Shown: positions 34,004-46,625, numbered from the stretch's first letter. The stretch: 64,000 nucleotides of DNA from Leptodactylus fallax (GCA_947044405.1 CAMRHE010000502.1:620001-684000), one strand, 5' to 3'. The notes: a model not told the origin generated them from the letters alone. Numbers and translations are program-made.

Positions 34004-36882
34004 ATACTATTTATAATAAACTAAATGCAGTTAAAGGAAAGTATCATCAGATATAATTTGTGTAAATCAGGTTTTTGTAATACATTTTATTACTATATAA
34101 TAATATGTTATGATATAAACATAGTTGAAGACATTATAGACGTGTTTCATTTACATTTGTTTCTCAATATCTACATAAAATAGTAAAAATTGTGGTTTTC
34201 CATTCTATGATCATATGTGGACAGCTATAATGTATTGTTGGAGATGTAAATAATATCAGTGACTGATTATAGTAAGAATTGTCTACAGGACTGCACTACA
34301 GTGACTGATCTCTGGACCTGAGCAATATGATCACTGTGTGCTAAGGCCTTAATTTTCATAACTATATATAATATATATAACAATAACATTCTTAGCACCT
34401 TAACCCATTCCCACACCATGATGTAATAGTATGTCATGGAACTGTGTGCCTCAATGCACCATGAGGTTCTATTACTTCATGGTAATGTCACACACTCAGA
34501 AGCTGACATCTATCTAACACCCCCAGCCGTAGTAGCCTTAGATGTTGCAATCAATCATGACCATGACATCTAAGGGGTTGCCCTAGCAGCTCCTAACCTG
34601 ATCAGCCCTCCACCCTGATTTTTTTTCAGCAGTCCCATGGCCTGTTCCATGGCCCAGGTCTGAAATCATTAGTTGCTGTCTTAATCCGGTCTCTGGCAGG
34701 ATCAATTAGTTAGGCCTACCAGGCTTATGGCTGTTTTACACTCCAATATAGTATAATAGACATCAGAAGATTGATGGTTCATGTCCACTATTGGGTCAAA
34801 AAAAATCGAAAAAAAAAAAAAAATCACCCGTGTTTATTGAATAAACACTCATAAAATGACACTTATCCCTTATACAGTATAAAAAATGTAAATACACAAA
34901 AAAGAACCAATAAAAAGCATAGCTCAACCCATAGTACATAAGCCCTCTACTAGCTCTGACAATTAACATGGGAGCCAATCACACTACTGACTCACATTAA
35001 GAGTTGTAATTTAAGAAAATTGGATCTGACTGTAATTTCAATTGTTTATTTCATTATTGGGGGGTTTTGGAATCTCACCCTTCTCTGTAAAGATTTTCAA
35101 TTTATTTCTCATTTATCAAGATTTTATCTGTGATTTAAGTATTCTCTAAGTTTTTCAGGACTGCATCTAAATTTAGTATTAACATGATTGTTCTGACCCG
35201 CAGAATAAAGGGAACATGTCATTTTATGGCACATGGTAAACACCATAAAAAACAAAACCTGTAAAAAAGCACAAAACCATGATGCCCAATGTCAGACCAT
35301 TAATATGTATTAGCTTTCTAATACCTTGTATACAACATTAAATAATGCCATTAGGAAGTCCAAGTTGTCTCACAAAGAACAGCAAGAAAGCAGCAAGTAA
35401 AAAAATGTACACCCCAAAACAGAATATGGCGATGTCAGGAAGGGGTTAAGTAAAAGTTAAATTTTAAAAAGAAAACAATCTCAAATTGTAGAAGTGGAAT
35501 TTTGCCACTGATAGGTGTACTGAGGTATAGGGGGAAGCCCCGGTTCAGATTGGTGTAAGAATATTGCAGGATGGCAGATATTTATGGTAGGTTAGAGGTA
35601 GCAGGCAGAGGAGAGCCAGACTGCACGTCTTCAAGCTGTGCTGGCAAGCCACACCCCACTGATTTATGGGGATTTCTAAAACAGAAGCCATTCAAAGCCC
35701 CTTCATAACTAAAATTAGACTCTTGAAAATGGAATTTTGGAAATGGTCTTACAAATTTGGAAAATTGCTGATTGACTTTGAAGCCTTATAATGTCAAAAA
35801 AAGAATTGGATCTTCAAAGTTTGATGCGAACATAAATCAGGGATATATTAAATCTTATCTATGAAGTCATTTAGCTGGTAGCACTATTGGTTTGTAAAGA
35901 AGGTAATTTCAAACTTTTTGAATTGAATATTTTTCCAAATACTCTCCAAATTTCCAGATTTTTGTTTATGATCAATATAAAGTGACACATGACAGATTTG
36001 AAAAATGGAGCTCTGTCAAAAAGACTAAACCTGGCTGCAGCAGGAAGGGTTAATAGGTGCCAATCCACTGATTCAGAAACATTTGGAATGTATTTCTTTA
36101 GACCATCCCCAAAACCAGAGTAATAAGAGCAGATCATTTTGGTGCCCGATATGGTATAATTATGTCTAATGCCAAATAGGTGGAGTAAGGAAGGGAAAGG
36201 CAAGGGGGAGTGTCTCAGAATCCAATTAAAGGTGGGCCATGTCTGAGATCTGAGTCATGTCCCCTTGGTTGCCTGATACCACCCACTTGACATTAGTAAG
36301 TTAGTTAGTATATCAGGCACCAAAACTAACTGCACTGATTGCTCAGGAATGGTGGGAGCTAGAGAAAAAAATCTAACTGTGCTGGAATCAGTGGAGCGAA
36401 ACCTATTTACAAAAGCAAAGAGTCCAAATTGGTGGAGGTGGCGAAAAGTCTTCTTCAAGTATTATATTTCCTGCTAAACTACAGATAAATGAACCTGGTA
36501 CATATTTATCGGATTTATTATTATGTTCTACTCAATAATTCCAGACATCACCTGAGACTTATTATTTTTCATCTCTAATTTTCAATGTCTTCGGAGACAA
36601 TTTTTCTCCAATCTAATGGACTATTATCTCTAATTGTCCATCCTGCAGAGATTTCAGGTTTACATATATGCAGGGCAGAATTTTCTAAATCATTTTTATT
36701 TTCTGTCTTTGAAGTGCACTGGAATTAGAAGTAAGACTGACATTACCTGAAGACAAATGCAAAAAATCTTTAAAAAACTAATAAAATTCTCAATCCATCT
36801 AAGAATAATTTATCATAAATAAAGTTCATCAATGTTTCCTCATGCTAATGCTTTACAAGACTTCTTCATATAACGTCTAGAG
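34004..36882 (+). other. 3' flank of lost OR-C and 5' flank of OR-D
   Basis: 34004-34960 matches the DNA behind OR-A and OR-E, including the dispersed repeat (34384-34960). Around 35460-35510 the sequence jumps from DNA equivalent to about 11050 to DNA equivalent to about 16120, so roughly 5 kb (L1 copy included) is absent from unit 2. 36137-36325 is the hairpin and 36565-36665 the conserved OR upstream block. No gene is seen. Confidence 0.75.
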
Positions 36883-37815
36883 ATGAAGGTGGATGATGTG
36901 AACTCTACCACATTTACTGAGTTCTTTATATTGGGATTCCCCGAGCTGAATGATTACAAGTTGACTTTCTTCTCTGTTATTCTGCTCTTGTATTCCATGA
37001 CTATATGTGAAAACCTCTAGATCATTTCACTGGTGTCCACAAGCCAACGCCTCCAGTCTCCAATGTATTTCTTCCTTGGAAATTTGGCATTTGCAGATAT
37101 ATTCCTTGTAACAAGTGTTGTTCCCAAGTTTTTGGAGGTTATCATAAGGGAAGGGAGCACTATACCTTATGTTAATTGCTTAGTTCAGTTTCAACTGTAT
37201 GGGACAACAGCCTGCACAGAATGTTATTAGCTCTCAATCATGTCCTTTGACCGGTACTTGGCCATCTGTAAACCTCTACATTATATCTCTATAATGAGTG
37301 TGAAGCTTAGATACAGCCTGATCTTCTCGTCTTGGGTCATCAGTTTTGTAATTACATTCATATCAGTTTCGTTGTTAGCTGAATTAGATTTTTGTGGCTC
37401 AAATATTAACTATTTCTTTTGTGACTTTGCTCCTTTAATAGACTTGTCTTGCTCAGACACAACCGGTATGAGTATTAACATGACTATGCTCTCGGTTCCA
37501 GTCGTTCTGATAAATTTCATATGTATGTTCATATCATATACCTGTATTTTACGCACTATTTTTGGAATTTCCACCACATCAGGCAGACAAAAAACTTTTT
37601 TCAACTGTAGCTCTCACTTGGTGGTGTTTTTTCTCTATTATGGCTCCACTTTTATGATCTATACTGTCCCTTGCAGAGGATATTTATTGAGTGCTAATAA
37701 GTTTATTTCCCTTTTCTTTATTGTACTAACCCCCTTTCTAAACCCTGTTATATACAGTCTAAGGAACAAAGAGATTCAGGCTTCTGTGATGAAATATATG
37801 AGAGTCTCTGGTTAA
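36883..37815 (+). pseudogene. Olfactory receptor pseudogene OR-D (two stops)
   Basis: Full length, 311 codons with the stop, and no frameshift, but two nonsense codons: TAG at 37018-37020 (codon 46, a Leu in OR-B within TM1) and TAG at 37228-37230 (codon 116, a Leu in TM3). All other OR marks remain: PMYFFLGNLAFADI, MSFDRYLAICKPLHY, AELDFCGSNINYFF, SGRQKTFFNCSSHL and NPVIYSLRN. It is the sister of OR-B and OR-F. The stops look recent, as the rest of the frame is open. An allele without them may exist in the population. Confidence 0.95.
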
Positions 37816-40004
37816 AACATATATAAAGATCAAAAACACTTTATAAAGTCTTTTACTAAAAAACTATATTTATTAGTTCTAAAATATTTAAAATAATAAA
37901 TATATTTAATTTAACCAAAATATAAATAAAAAATCCCGGGAATTCTAATTATCATTATTGTTATAATTTAAAATAACCTAAAAGAAGTTAAAGGGAGAGT
38001 ATCATCAGATGACATTTTGATTAAATTAGGATTTTATTACATAATAATTAACTGTATTACAATGATTCATGATATAAACATATTGGAATAAATGATTTGC
38101 TTTTATTGTTCCAAGCATCTTGGAAAACTGAGCACAGATATTTGTGGATGTAGCTAACCTAAATCCTTCTGTGTCCTATCCTATTTGGAGACAATGAGAA
38201 GATCTGTGATTAACATTTCTATTTTTTTTTTACTTTAATGCTGCTGGAAATTTTGTTTGCATGTGCACTTGTAAAAAATAATATTGTTGTTCATAATTCA
38301 TAGAACATATGCGGAATGTAAGGTCACATGGATTTTTTATTAAAGAAAAAAAGAAAGAAAAAAAGGGAAATTTATTGAAGTGTTCAAAAAGCTAGATAGA
38401 GGAAAAAATCTCGAATAGTTCTGTCAATGATCATGTGTCCATTTTGAAAGTGTCACAATAGAGGTCAGGGACTGGGAGACTATACTGTGGCAGAGGACCT
38501 TAGGGAGTCTCAATTCCATCATAAGTAGCCTAATGCAGCCCCTTCAATCAAGCCCTCCCGAATCAGCTCATTCAGCTGCGCTGTGGTAGGGAAAGGTTTA
38601 GGAAATCATTTATCTCACTCTTCAACATCTCTGCAAATATCTGGTTTTCTAGTGTTCATGTGGGGTGCCCCAACAACTAACTGTATGTCCTAGACTAAGG
38701 CCCCAGCTTCACCTGTATACTCTGACTGTATTGCTATATTGAGGCTGTGATTATGTGATATATGTTATGTTATGTCTTGTATTGAGCAGTTGAATAACTA
38801 ATTTCCCTCTGTGATCAATAAAGTAATATTCTAGTTTATTCTACATGTGTCTGCCAATTATTTGTACCAATATTATAAGCGTGTCTTAGATACAGGAATA
38901 TTTCTGTCACTATATATGGATAACATAGTGTGTACCCATAGCATACCCTTATGTACCAATATAGTAGTGTTGTCACCAGTGTGTATAGTTAACTCCTTAT
39001 GTCTCCTTCAGGGAATATTGTAACTCATGATATTTAGCATTTTCCCCTCTTGAAGGTGAGAGATGTCTGTTCCAACCCTCATCTTTAGAAAATATTCAGT
39101 CATTAAACTGGATCTTATTTTCTTCTTCTTTGCTGTAATGTCCATAAATAAATTGATTGTCCAATATCCAATTATTAAATATCAGCCTTTATCATAATAT
39201 TTGGTTTGATTGACGTCCGCTGTTTTCTTCCCTAGTCCGACCCCAAATTGGTGATTTCTCCTGGCCTATAATATCTCAGTGTATTATATCATTCACTTAT
39301 ATGTTATACTTATTATTATATGCAACACCTTATCAGGACACATTACAATAATAATATTTCCATTCAACTCTATTACATGACAGTACTTTGGGAACAACAT
39401 ATACGTAACTTCTAATGAGAAATCTCAATGTCATTTTGTCACATTATGTGATTTTATTATTAATTTACCTTCAATTGTCAATTACAATATTTAGTATGTG
39501 GCTATAACTTATCACAGATATATCACAACATACATAATGTACAAAGGATGAATGTGTTGTCATAGCCAATCAGATCTATTCTAGAACATTTATATTTTTA
39601 CCTTTTTCATAAAGCAATTTTCTTATATTAAACATTATTTTATTAGATATCAGTGTAATCTTCATATGAGACAATATAACCAACATTCATTCATTCATAC
39701 ACAAGATCCTTGGGTAAATCCACATCATACTGACATTTAGTATGAATAATCCTTGTTTGATAATTACCATTTACTACTGATTCTTCTAACGTCTCAGAAT
39801 GCCATGAGCCCTCGATGAATAGAACCATCTGTTGTTCTGATCTCCAATAAATAGAACTGAAAGATATTCCTTCTAAAGAAGTGTAACCTGAGACAAGTCT
39901 ATGAAGTCACAGGGTGGTTCTTTTGCTAAAACCAAATTAAAAATACATTCATGTTTCCCATGTCAGCGTTTGAAGTATTGTGTATGGTATATATGTATAA
40001 TATT
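37816..40004. other. 3' flank of OR-D
   Basis: It matches 59689-61902 behind OR-F over most of its length. A short Tc1 remnant (38110-38170) corresponds to 60075-60130 but lost its middle. Near 38820 a tttccctctgtgatcaataa stretch resembles a LINE 3' tail. No gene is recognised. Confidence 0.65.
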
Positions 40005-40250
40005 TAATTATTTATTTAGCGCCACATTCCACAGCGTTTTACAGACATTGACAGTCACTATCCCATATAGTGCTCCCAATCTATATTTCCTATCAATATG
40101 TCTTTTGAGTGTGGGAGGAAACCGGAGAACCCGGAAGAAACCCGCGCAAAAACGGGAAGAACATACTGTACAAACTCCTTGCAGATGTTGTCTTTGACAG
40201 GATTTGAACCCAGGACGCCAGCGCTAACCACTGAGCCACCGTGCTGCCCA
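40005..40250 (-). mobile_element. tRNA-derived SINE, minus strand, copy 2
   Basis: The reverse complement starts tgggcagcacggtggctcag, with A- and B-box-like parts (ggttcaaatcctg), the tccggtttcctcccacactc core and an AAATAAAT tail. It lies within 25-bp minisatellite units. It stands at the same place in the array as the SINE at 61903-62147, so it was there before the duplication. Confidence 0.88.
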
Positions 40251-40322
40251 ATATGTAGCATTGTTTATGGTATATATGTGTAGTATTGTGTAGGTAGAGT
40301 ATATAGCATTGGTTTTAAAAAC

Positions 40323-40334
40323 ATAGATAGATAA

Positions 40335-40376
<42 letters not shown>
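40323..40376. repeat. (GATA)n microsatellite
   Basis: About 13 GATA units; the longer sister tract is at 62217-62310. Confidence 0.9.
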
Positions 40377-40377
<1 letters not shown>

Positions 40378-40378
40378 C

Positions 40379-40525
40379 ACATGTGGTCAAGATTGTCGGT
40401 ACCCCTCGTTTAATGAAAGAAAAAACCCACAATGGTCACAAAAATAACTTGAATCTGACAGACTGGAATTTGCCAAACTACATGTTGACAAGCCACAAAG
40501 CTTCTGGGAGAATATCCTATGGACA
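40379..40525 (+). mobile_element. Tc1 left-end fragment, second family
   Basis: It contains gtcggtacccctcgtttaat and acccacaatggtcac, then jumps to gccaaactacatgttgacaa in the transposase as in the 2603-3500 copy, and stops at ctatggaca. The shared internal join suggests that both come from one deleted lineage. Confidence 0.75.
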
Positions 40526-40816
40526 TGTGACCTGTGGGTTGGCACAATTACATTGATACCAAATTTGTTTTGTGTTTGTTACATTTTAACCCCTTAAAAA
40601 ATCCAATATTTTGAAAAAAAAAATACTTGGAGTTGCCATATTCTGACACTGGTAACTTTTAAATATCGCTCTAAAAAGGGCTGCATAAAGCGTTCTATTT
40701 TTATTTAGTGGCCAGATGTACCTTTAATTTATGTTTTTTGTGTCTGATGTTTTGTAAGTTTTTGTTTAAATTTTTATGAAAGGCAAAATATATATATATA
40801 GGATCGTCATAATATA
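40526..40816. other. Unassigned dispersed DNA
   Basis: The beginning (gtgacctgtgggttggcaca) recurs at 62588-62640. No gene or known element is recognised. Confidence 0.5.
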
Positions 40817-42241
40817 AAGTACAGACCAAAAGTTTGGACACACCTTCTCATTCCAAGAGTTTTCTGTATTTTCATGACTATAAAAATTGTAGATTCACGC
40901 TGAAGGCATCAAAACTATGAATTACCACATGTGGAATTATATACTTAACAAAAAAGTGTGAAACAACTGAAAATATGTCTTATATTCTAGGTTCTTCAAA
41001 GTAGCCACCTTTTGCTTTGATTACTGCTTTGCACACTCTTGGCATTCTCTTGATGAGCTTCAAGAGGTAGTCACCTGAAATTATTTTAAGAAATGAAGGT
41101 CAGTCAGTCCGAAAAATTGGGAAAACTTTGAAAGTGTCCCCAAGTGCAGTGGCCAAAACCATCAAGCACTACAAAGAAACTGGCTCACATGAGGACCGCC
41201 CCAGGAAAGGAAGACCAAGAGTCACCTCTGCTACGGAGGATAAGTTCATTCGAGTCACCAGCCTTAGAAATCGCAGGTTAACAGCAGCTCAGATAAGAGA
41301 TCAGGTCATTGCCACACAGAGTTCTAGCAGCAGACACATCTCTACAACAACTGTTAAGAGGAGACTGTGTGCAGCAGGCCTTCATGGTAAAATAGCTGCT
41401 AGGAAACCACTGCTAAGGACAGGCAACAAGCAGAAGAGACTTGTTTGGGCTAAAGAACACAAGGAATGGACATTAGACCTGTGGAAATCTGTGCTTTGGT
41501 CTGATGAGTCCAAATTTGAGATCTTTGGTTCCAACCACCATGTCTTTGTGCGACGCAGAAAAGGTGAACGAATGGACTCTACATGCCTGGTTCCCACCGT
41601 GAAGCATGGAGGAGGAGGTGTGATGGTGTGGGGGTGCTTTGCTGGTGACACTGTTGGGGATTTATTCAAAATTGAAGGAATACTGAACCAGCATGGTTAC
41701 CACAGCATCTTGCAGCGGCATGCTATTCCATCCGGTTTGCATTAAGTTGGACCATCATTTATTTTTCAACAGGACAATGACCCCAAACACACCTCCAGAC
41801 TGTGTAAGGGCTATTTGACCAAGAAGGAGAGTGATGGGGTGCTACGCCAGATGACCTGGCCTCCACAGTCACCAGACCTGAACCCAATCGAGATGGTTTG
41901 GGGTGAGCTGGACCGCAGAGTGAAAGCAAAAGGGCCAACAAGTGCTAAGCATCTCTGGGAACTCCTTCAAGACTGTTGGAAGACCATTTCAGGTGACTAC
42001 CTCTTGAAGCTCATCCAGAGAATGCCAAGAGTGTGCTAAGAAGTAATCAAAGCAAAAGGTGGCTACTTTGAAGAACCTAGAATATAAGACATATTTTCAG
42101 TTGTTTCACACTTTTTTGTTAAGTATATAATTCCACATGTGTTAATTCATAGTTTTGATGCCTTCAGTGTGAATCTACAATTTTTATAGTCATGAAAACT
42201 CTTGGAATGAGAAGGTGTGTCCAAACTTTTGGTCTGTACTG
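40817..42241 (+). mobile_element. DD38E Tc1-like transposon, copy 1 (deleted)
   Basis: The ends AAGTACAGACCAAAAGTTTG (first base changed from C) and its inverted partner are flanked by TA (40815-40816 and 42242-42243). The inverted repeats are over 200 bp. About 160 bp around the transposase start are missing near 41086. An apparently unoccupied version of the site stands at 43310-43350 (ggattggcataataggatac-like), so the flank exists twice in the window. Confidence 0.92.
41083..42087 (+). pseudogene. DD38E transposase, copy 1 (truncated, one stop)
   Basis: The N-terminus is deleted. Reading starts at TLRNEGQSVRKIGKT-like codons and is open from 41128 to 41745. WSDESKFEIFG keeps the first Asp. 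At 41743-41745 a TTA Leu codon became TAA. After it [10 protein letters not shown] and [11 protein letters not shown] remain, with 38 residues between the second Asp and the Glu. It ends EEPRI at 42087. Unlike copy 2 it keeps both Trp residues in the WSDE and LVWAKEH motifs. Confidence 0.92.
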
Positions 42242-42316
42242 TAGGATCAATTGCTATTATTGGCATCAAACCGTTAATTGGACTAGCGATAATTAAAATC
42301 CGCTAGGTTTATGTAG
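42242..42316. other. Short spacer between two elements
   Basis: It holds ggatcaattgctattattgg, which is similar to 43322-43345. No gene. Confidence 0.5.
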
Positions 42317-43132
42317 TGTGAAAGTGTGAACCTAGAGGGCGCTGGTGAGCGACCCAAAGCAAGGCTTAAAAAGGTCCTCAGCCACACCCATAGGTGGGGC
42401 CCAACTCCAGAGGGAGTGTACACAGCAGGAGAGACTGCTGAGGAGACCTGCAGGGAGCAGGTAGATGGTGGAACCAGTAGGAGACAGACAGGCGGTCTGT
42501 CCCAAGAGGACTGGATTCCAAAGCGGACTTGGTTGAGCTAAGTGTGAGCCAGACTGCTGAGGAGACACCTCAGTAAAATTTCTTTTTCAGTGTAGGCCAC
42601 AATGCACATTTAGCAGTACTGCAGTTACCAAACACTTGTCTTCCAGGACTTGCGTGGATCTCTTTATGCCCGCATCCGAAGCACAATTTGACAATTTGGG
42701 GGGAATTTAGCCTCAAAGACAGCAGCATCCTGGACTCCACAGAGGTGTTGGTGGTACTGGGTGCCAAACAAGCAGCATATCAGGCAGTGGTAATCCAAAA
42801 TAAAATGGCTTTATTCAGCGTAGCCCACACACAGGGCACTACCTTACTACTTGCCTCTGGGGGCAAGAAGTTTTATTGAGGCGTCTCCTCAGCAGTCTGA
42901 CTCACACTTAACTCAACCAAGTCCGCTTTAGAATCCAGTCCTCTTGGGACAGACCATCTGTCTGTCTCCCACTGGTTCCACCATCTACCTGCTCCCTGCA
43001 GGTCTCCTCAGCAGTCTCTCCTGCTGTGTACACTCCCTCTGGAGTTGGGCCCCACCTATGGGTGTGGCTGAGGACCTTTTTAAGCCTGGCTTTTGGTCGC
43101 TCACCAGTGCCCTCTAGGTTCACACTCTCACA
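42317..43132. mobile_element. Foldback element with ~272-bp inverted repeats
   Basis: 42317-42588 and 42861-43132 are near-perfect reverse complements. The ends are TGTGAAAGTGTGAACCTAGA on the left and the complement of TGTGAGAGTGTGAACCTAGA on the right. GTAG stands on both sides (42313-42316, 43133-43136) and may be a 4-bp target duplication. The ~270-bp middle has only short frames with no recognised product. The same peptide appears from both arms, which is an effect of the inverted repeat. The family is not recognised. Confidence 0.8.
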
Positions 43133-44314
43133 GTAGCTATGGATGGATTGGAATGTGGCAATCTGTAAATTGGACCACACCACACCAATGCACTACTAGA
43201 CTAGTTTGTCTTTTTGGCCGATCCCCGGACATTGTAATATTGTACTCTTTAGCCTTTAGTTACCTGATATAGTAGCAAGAGTAATAGTGATCATGTGCAT
43301 TCTGTTTAGGATTGGCATAATATAGGATACATTGCTATTATTATCAAGCCAATGTTTCATTATAAGTGGATAGGTTGTATAAATTTGTGGTGTACATTAT
43401 ACTTACCTCTTATTATACTTACCTCAAATTACTGGTGGATATATCTGTCATTGTTATATGGGAGATATCACTAGTGACTCTGACAGATTTTGATATCCTA
43501 ATTGATATACCAAGAGGTAAATTAAACTGACACCCTAATATAGTGGTTATCACACTACTTTGACCACATATACAAAAGGGAAAATAAAGGAGGTAGTTAT
43601 CGGGTACATGTGGAGGTGGTTACATTTCTGTATCTGAGGGGTCCTAGGATATTTTGGATCATTCTACCCCAGATATACATCGGCCAGCCATTATTTCCTA
43701 TTGTCCACTTTTTTTTATTTCTTTGGCGTATTTACGCATGTTGATCAAGTCTATACCGACAATTTTTACTGAGTTGAATAAAGGTTATTTTTTAATAGTT
43801 GTGCTTTATTTATGTTGGATAATTGTCACGAGTACTGTTAACACCCTTGTCTAGTTTTAAACTTCAGATAAATAAACCTTATACATATTTATTAGATTTT
43901 ATTTTATGTTCTACTCAGTAATCCTCGACATCACCTGAGACTTATTATTTTTCCCTCCTTAATTTTCAATGTCTTCAGAGCCAATATTTCCCCAATCTGA
44001 TGGACTATTATCTCTAATTGTCCATTCTGTAGGGATTTAAGGTTAAGATATTTACATTTTTATTTTCAGAAGAAATCAGTAGACATTTTTTTACAGAAAT
44101 TATTATCTTGACATCTTGAGTTCACTGGAATTAGAAGTAAGACTGATAAAAAAAAAAGGCAGAAATTCAAAATAAGTAAGACAAATGCAAAAAATCTTTA
44201 AACTAAAAAAAAATTCTCAATCCCAAAAATTTACCTCATAGAGCATCTAAGTCAAGTTCATCAATGTTTCCTCTTGGTAACGCTTTTCAATACTTTTTCA
44301 TATAACATTTAGAG
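43133..44314 (+). other. Intergenic DNA and 5' flank of OR-E
   Basis: 43133-43855 is unassigned, with the DD38E-like empty site near 43320. From about 43857 it matches the DNA before OR-A and OR-C, with the conserved OR block at 43948-44045. The upstream hairpin present before the other five OR copies is missing here, because the unit starts inside that region. Confidence 0.65.
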
Positions 44315-45071
44315 ATGAAGGTGGATGATGTGAACTCTACTACATTTACTGGTTTCCTTATCTTGGGATTCCCCGAGCTGAATGATTACAAGTTGCCTTT
44401 CTTCTCAGTTATTCTGCTCATGTATTCCATGACTATATGTGCAAACCTCTTGATCATTTCACTGGTGTCCACAAGTCAACATCTCCAGTCTCAATTGTAT
44501 TTCTTGCTTGGATATTTGGCACTTGCAGACATATTCCTTATAACAAATATTGTTCCCAAGCATTTGGAGGTTATCATAAGGGAAGGGAGCACTATACCTT
44601 ATGTTATTTGTTTAGCTAACTTTTACCTGTATGGGGGAGTAGTCTGCACAGAATGTTATTTGCTCATGGGCATGTCCTATGACCGGTACTTGGCCATCTC
44701 TGAACCTCTACATTATATCTCCATAATGAGTGTGAAGCTTAGATACAGCCTGATCTTGTCGTCCTGGGTCCTCAGCTTTACATTTGTATCCACAACACTT
44801 GTACTGCTATGTGACTTAGATTTCTGTGGCTCAAATATTATTAACCATTTCTTTTGTGACTTTGCCTCTTTGTTAGAACTGTCTTGCCCCGACATAACCG
44901 GTCTGAATATTAACATGACTGTCCTATTGGTTCCAGTATTTCTGAAACCTTTCCTATTTATAATGATATCATATATCTGCATTTTCATCACCATTTCTGG
45001 AATTTCCTCCACATCAGGCTGACAAAAACTTTCTCCTCCTGTAGCTCTCACTTGATGGTGGTTTCTATCTA

Positions 45072-46625
45072 CACTGTGTGCAGAATTATTAGGCAAATGA
45101 GTATTTTGCTCACATCATCCTTTTTTTATATGTCCTACTCCAAGCTGTATAGGCTTGAAAGCCAACTACCAATTAAGTAAGTCTGGTGATGTGCATCTCT
45201 GTAATGAGGAGGGGTGTGGTCTAATGACATAAACACCCTATATAAGCTGTGCTTAATTATTAGGCAACTTCCTTTCCTTTGGCAAAATGGGTCAGAAGAG
45301 AGATTTGACGGACTCTGAAAAGTCAAAAATTGTGAGATGTCTTGCAGAGGGATGCAGCAGTCTTGAAATTGCCAAACTTTTGAAGCGTGATCACCGAACA
45401 ATCAAGCATTTCATGGCAAATAGCCAACAGGGTCGCAAGAAGCGTGAAAAAAAAGGCGCTAAATAACTGCTAATGAATTGAGGAAAATCAAGCGTGAAGC
45501 TGCCAAGATGCCATTAGCCACCAGTTTAGCCATATTTCAGACAACGTTACTGGAGTATCAAAAAGCACAAGGTGTGCGATACTCAGGGACATGGCCAAGG
45601 TAAGGAAGGCTTAAAAACGACCACCTTTGAACAAGAAACATAAGATAAAACGTCAAGACTGGGGCAAGAAATATCTTAAGACTGATTTTTCAATGGTTTT
45701 ATGGACTGATGAAATGAGAGTGACTCTTGATGGGCCAGATGGATGGGCCCGAGGCTGGATCAGTAAAGGGCAGAGAGCTCCACTCCGACTCAGACGCCAG
45801 CAAGGTGGAGGTGGAGTACTGGTATGGGCTGGTATCATCAAAGATGAACTTGTGGGACCTTTTCGGGTGGAGGATGGAGTGAAGCTAAACTCCCAGACCT
45901 ACTGCCAGTTTCTGAAAGACACCTTCTTCAAGCAGTGGTACAGGAAGAAGTCGGTATCGTTCAAGAAAAACATGATTTTCATGCAGGACAAAGCTCCATC
46001 ACATGCACCCAAATACTCCACAGCGTGGCTGGCCAGTAAAGGTCTAAAAGAAGGAAAAATAATGACATGGCCTCCTTGTTCACCTGATCTGAACCCCAGA
46101 GAGAACCTGTGGTCCCTCATAAAATGTGAGATCTACAGGGAGGGAAAACAGTAAGTCCACGTCTCTGAGCAGTGTCTGGGAGGCCGTGGTGGCTGCTGCA
46201 CGCAATGTTGATCGTAAACAGATCAAGCAACTGACAGAATCTATGGATGGAAGGCTTTTGAGTGTCATCGTAAAGAAAGGTGGCTATATTGGTCACTGAT
46301 TTGTTTTTGGATGTTTTTGAATGTCAGAAATGTTTATTTCTAAATTTTCTGTTGTTATATTGGTTTACCTGGTGAAAATAAACAAATGAGATGGGAATAT
46401 ATTTGGTTTTTATTAAGTTGCCTAATAATTCGGCACAGTAATAGTTACCTGCACAAACATATATCCTCCTAAGATCGCCAAATCTAAAAAAAAACCACTC
46501 CAACTTCCAAAAATATTAAGCTTTGATATTTATGAGTCTTTTGGGTTGATTGAGAACATAGTTGTTGTTCAATAATAAAAATAATCATCTCAAATACAAC
46601 TTGCCTAATAATTCGGCACACAGTG
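45072..46625 (+). mobile_element. DD37E Tc1-like transposon inside OR-E
   Basis: The ends CACTGTGTGCAGAATTATTA and its inverted partner (one mismatch) are flanked by TA (45070-45071, 46626-46627). The motif attattaggcaa appears again inside both ends (about 45255 and 46420), giving an inverted-repeat/direct-repeat layout of about 185 bp at each end, like that used by some active Tc1 elements. OR-A and OR-B show the site without the element. Confidence 0.93.
45287..46299 (+). pseudogene. DD37E transposase (frameshifted)
   Basis: The start is ATG 45287 (MGQKRDLTDSEKSKIV), with an HTH-type part SLEIAKLLKRDHRTIKHF. Frame breaks lie near 45460, 45540 and 45610. The catalytic part is open at 45627-46154: VLWTDEMRVTL (first Asp), FMQDKAPSHAP (second Asp) and SPDLNPRENLW (Glu), 37 residues apart. 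A frameshift near 46150 precedes the end KKGGYIGH at 46299. The DD37E spacing matches the vertebrate Tc1-like group described as TRT, though that assignment is only by spacing. Confidence 0.9.

Noticed and set aside
42326..43183. A protein coded twice, once on each strand
   Set aside because: It is the two arms of the inverted repeat read from both ends; no codon bias or homology supports a gene.
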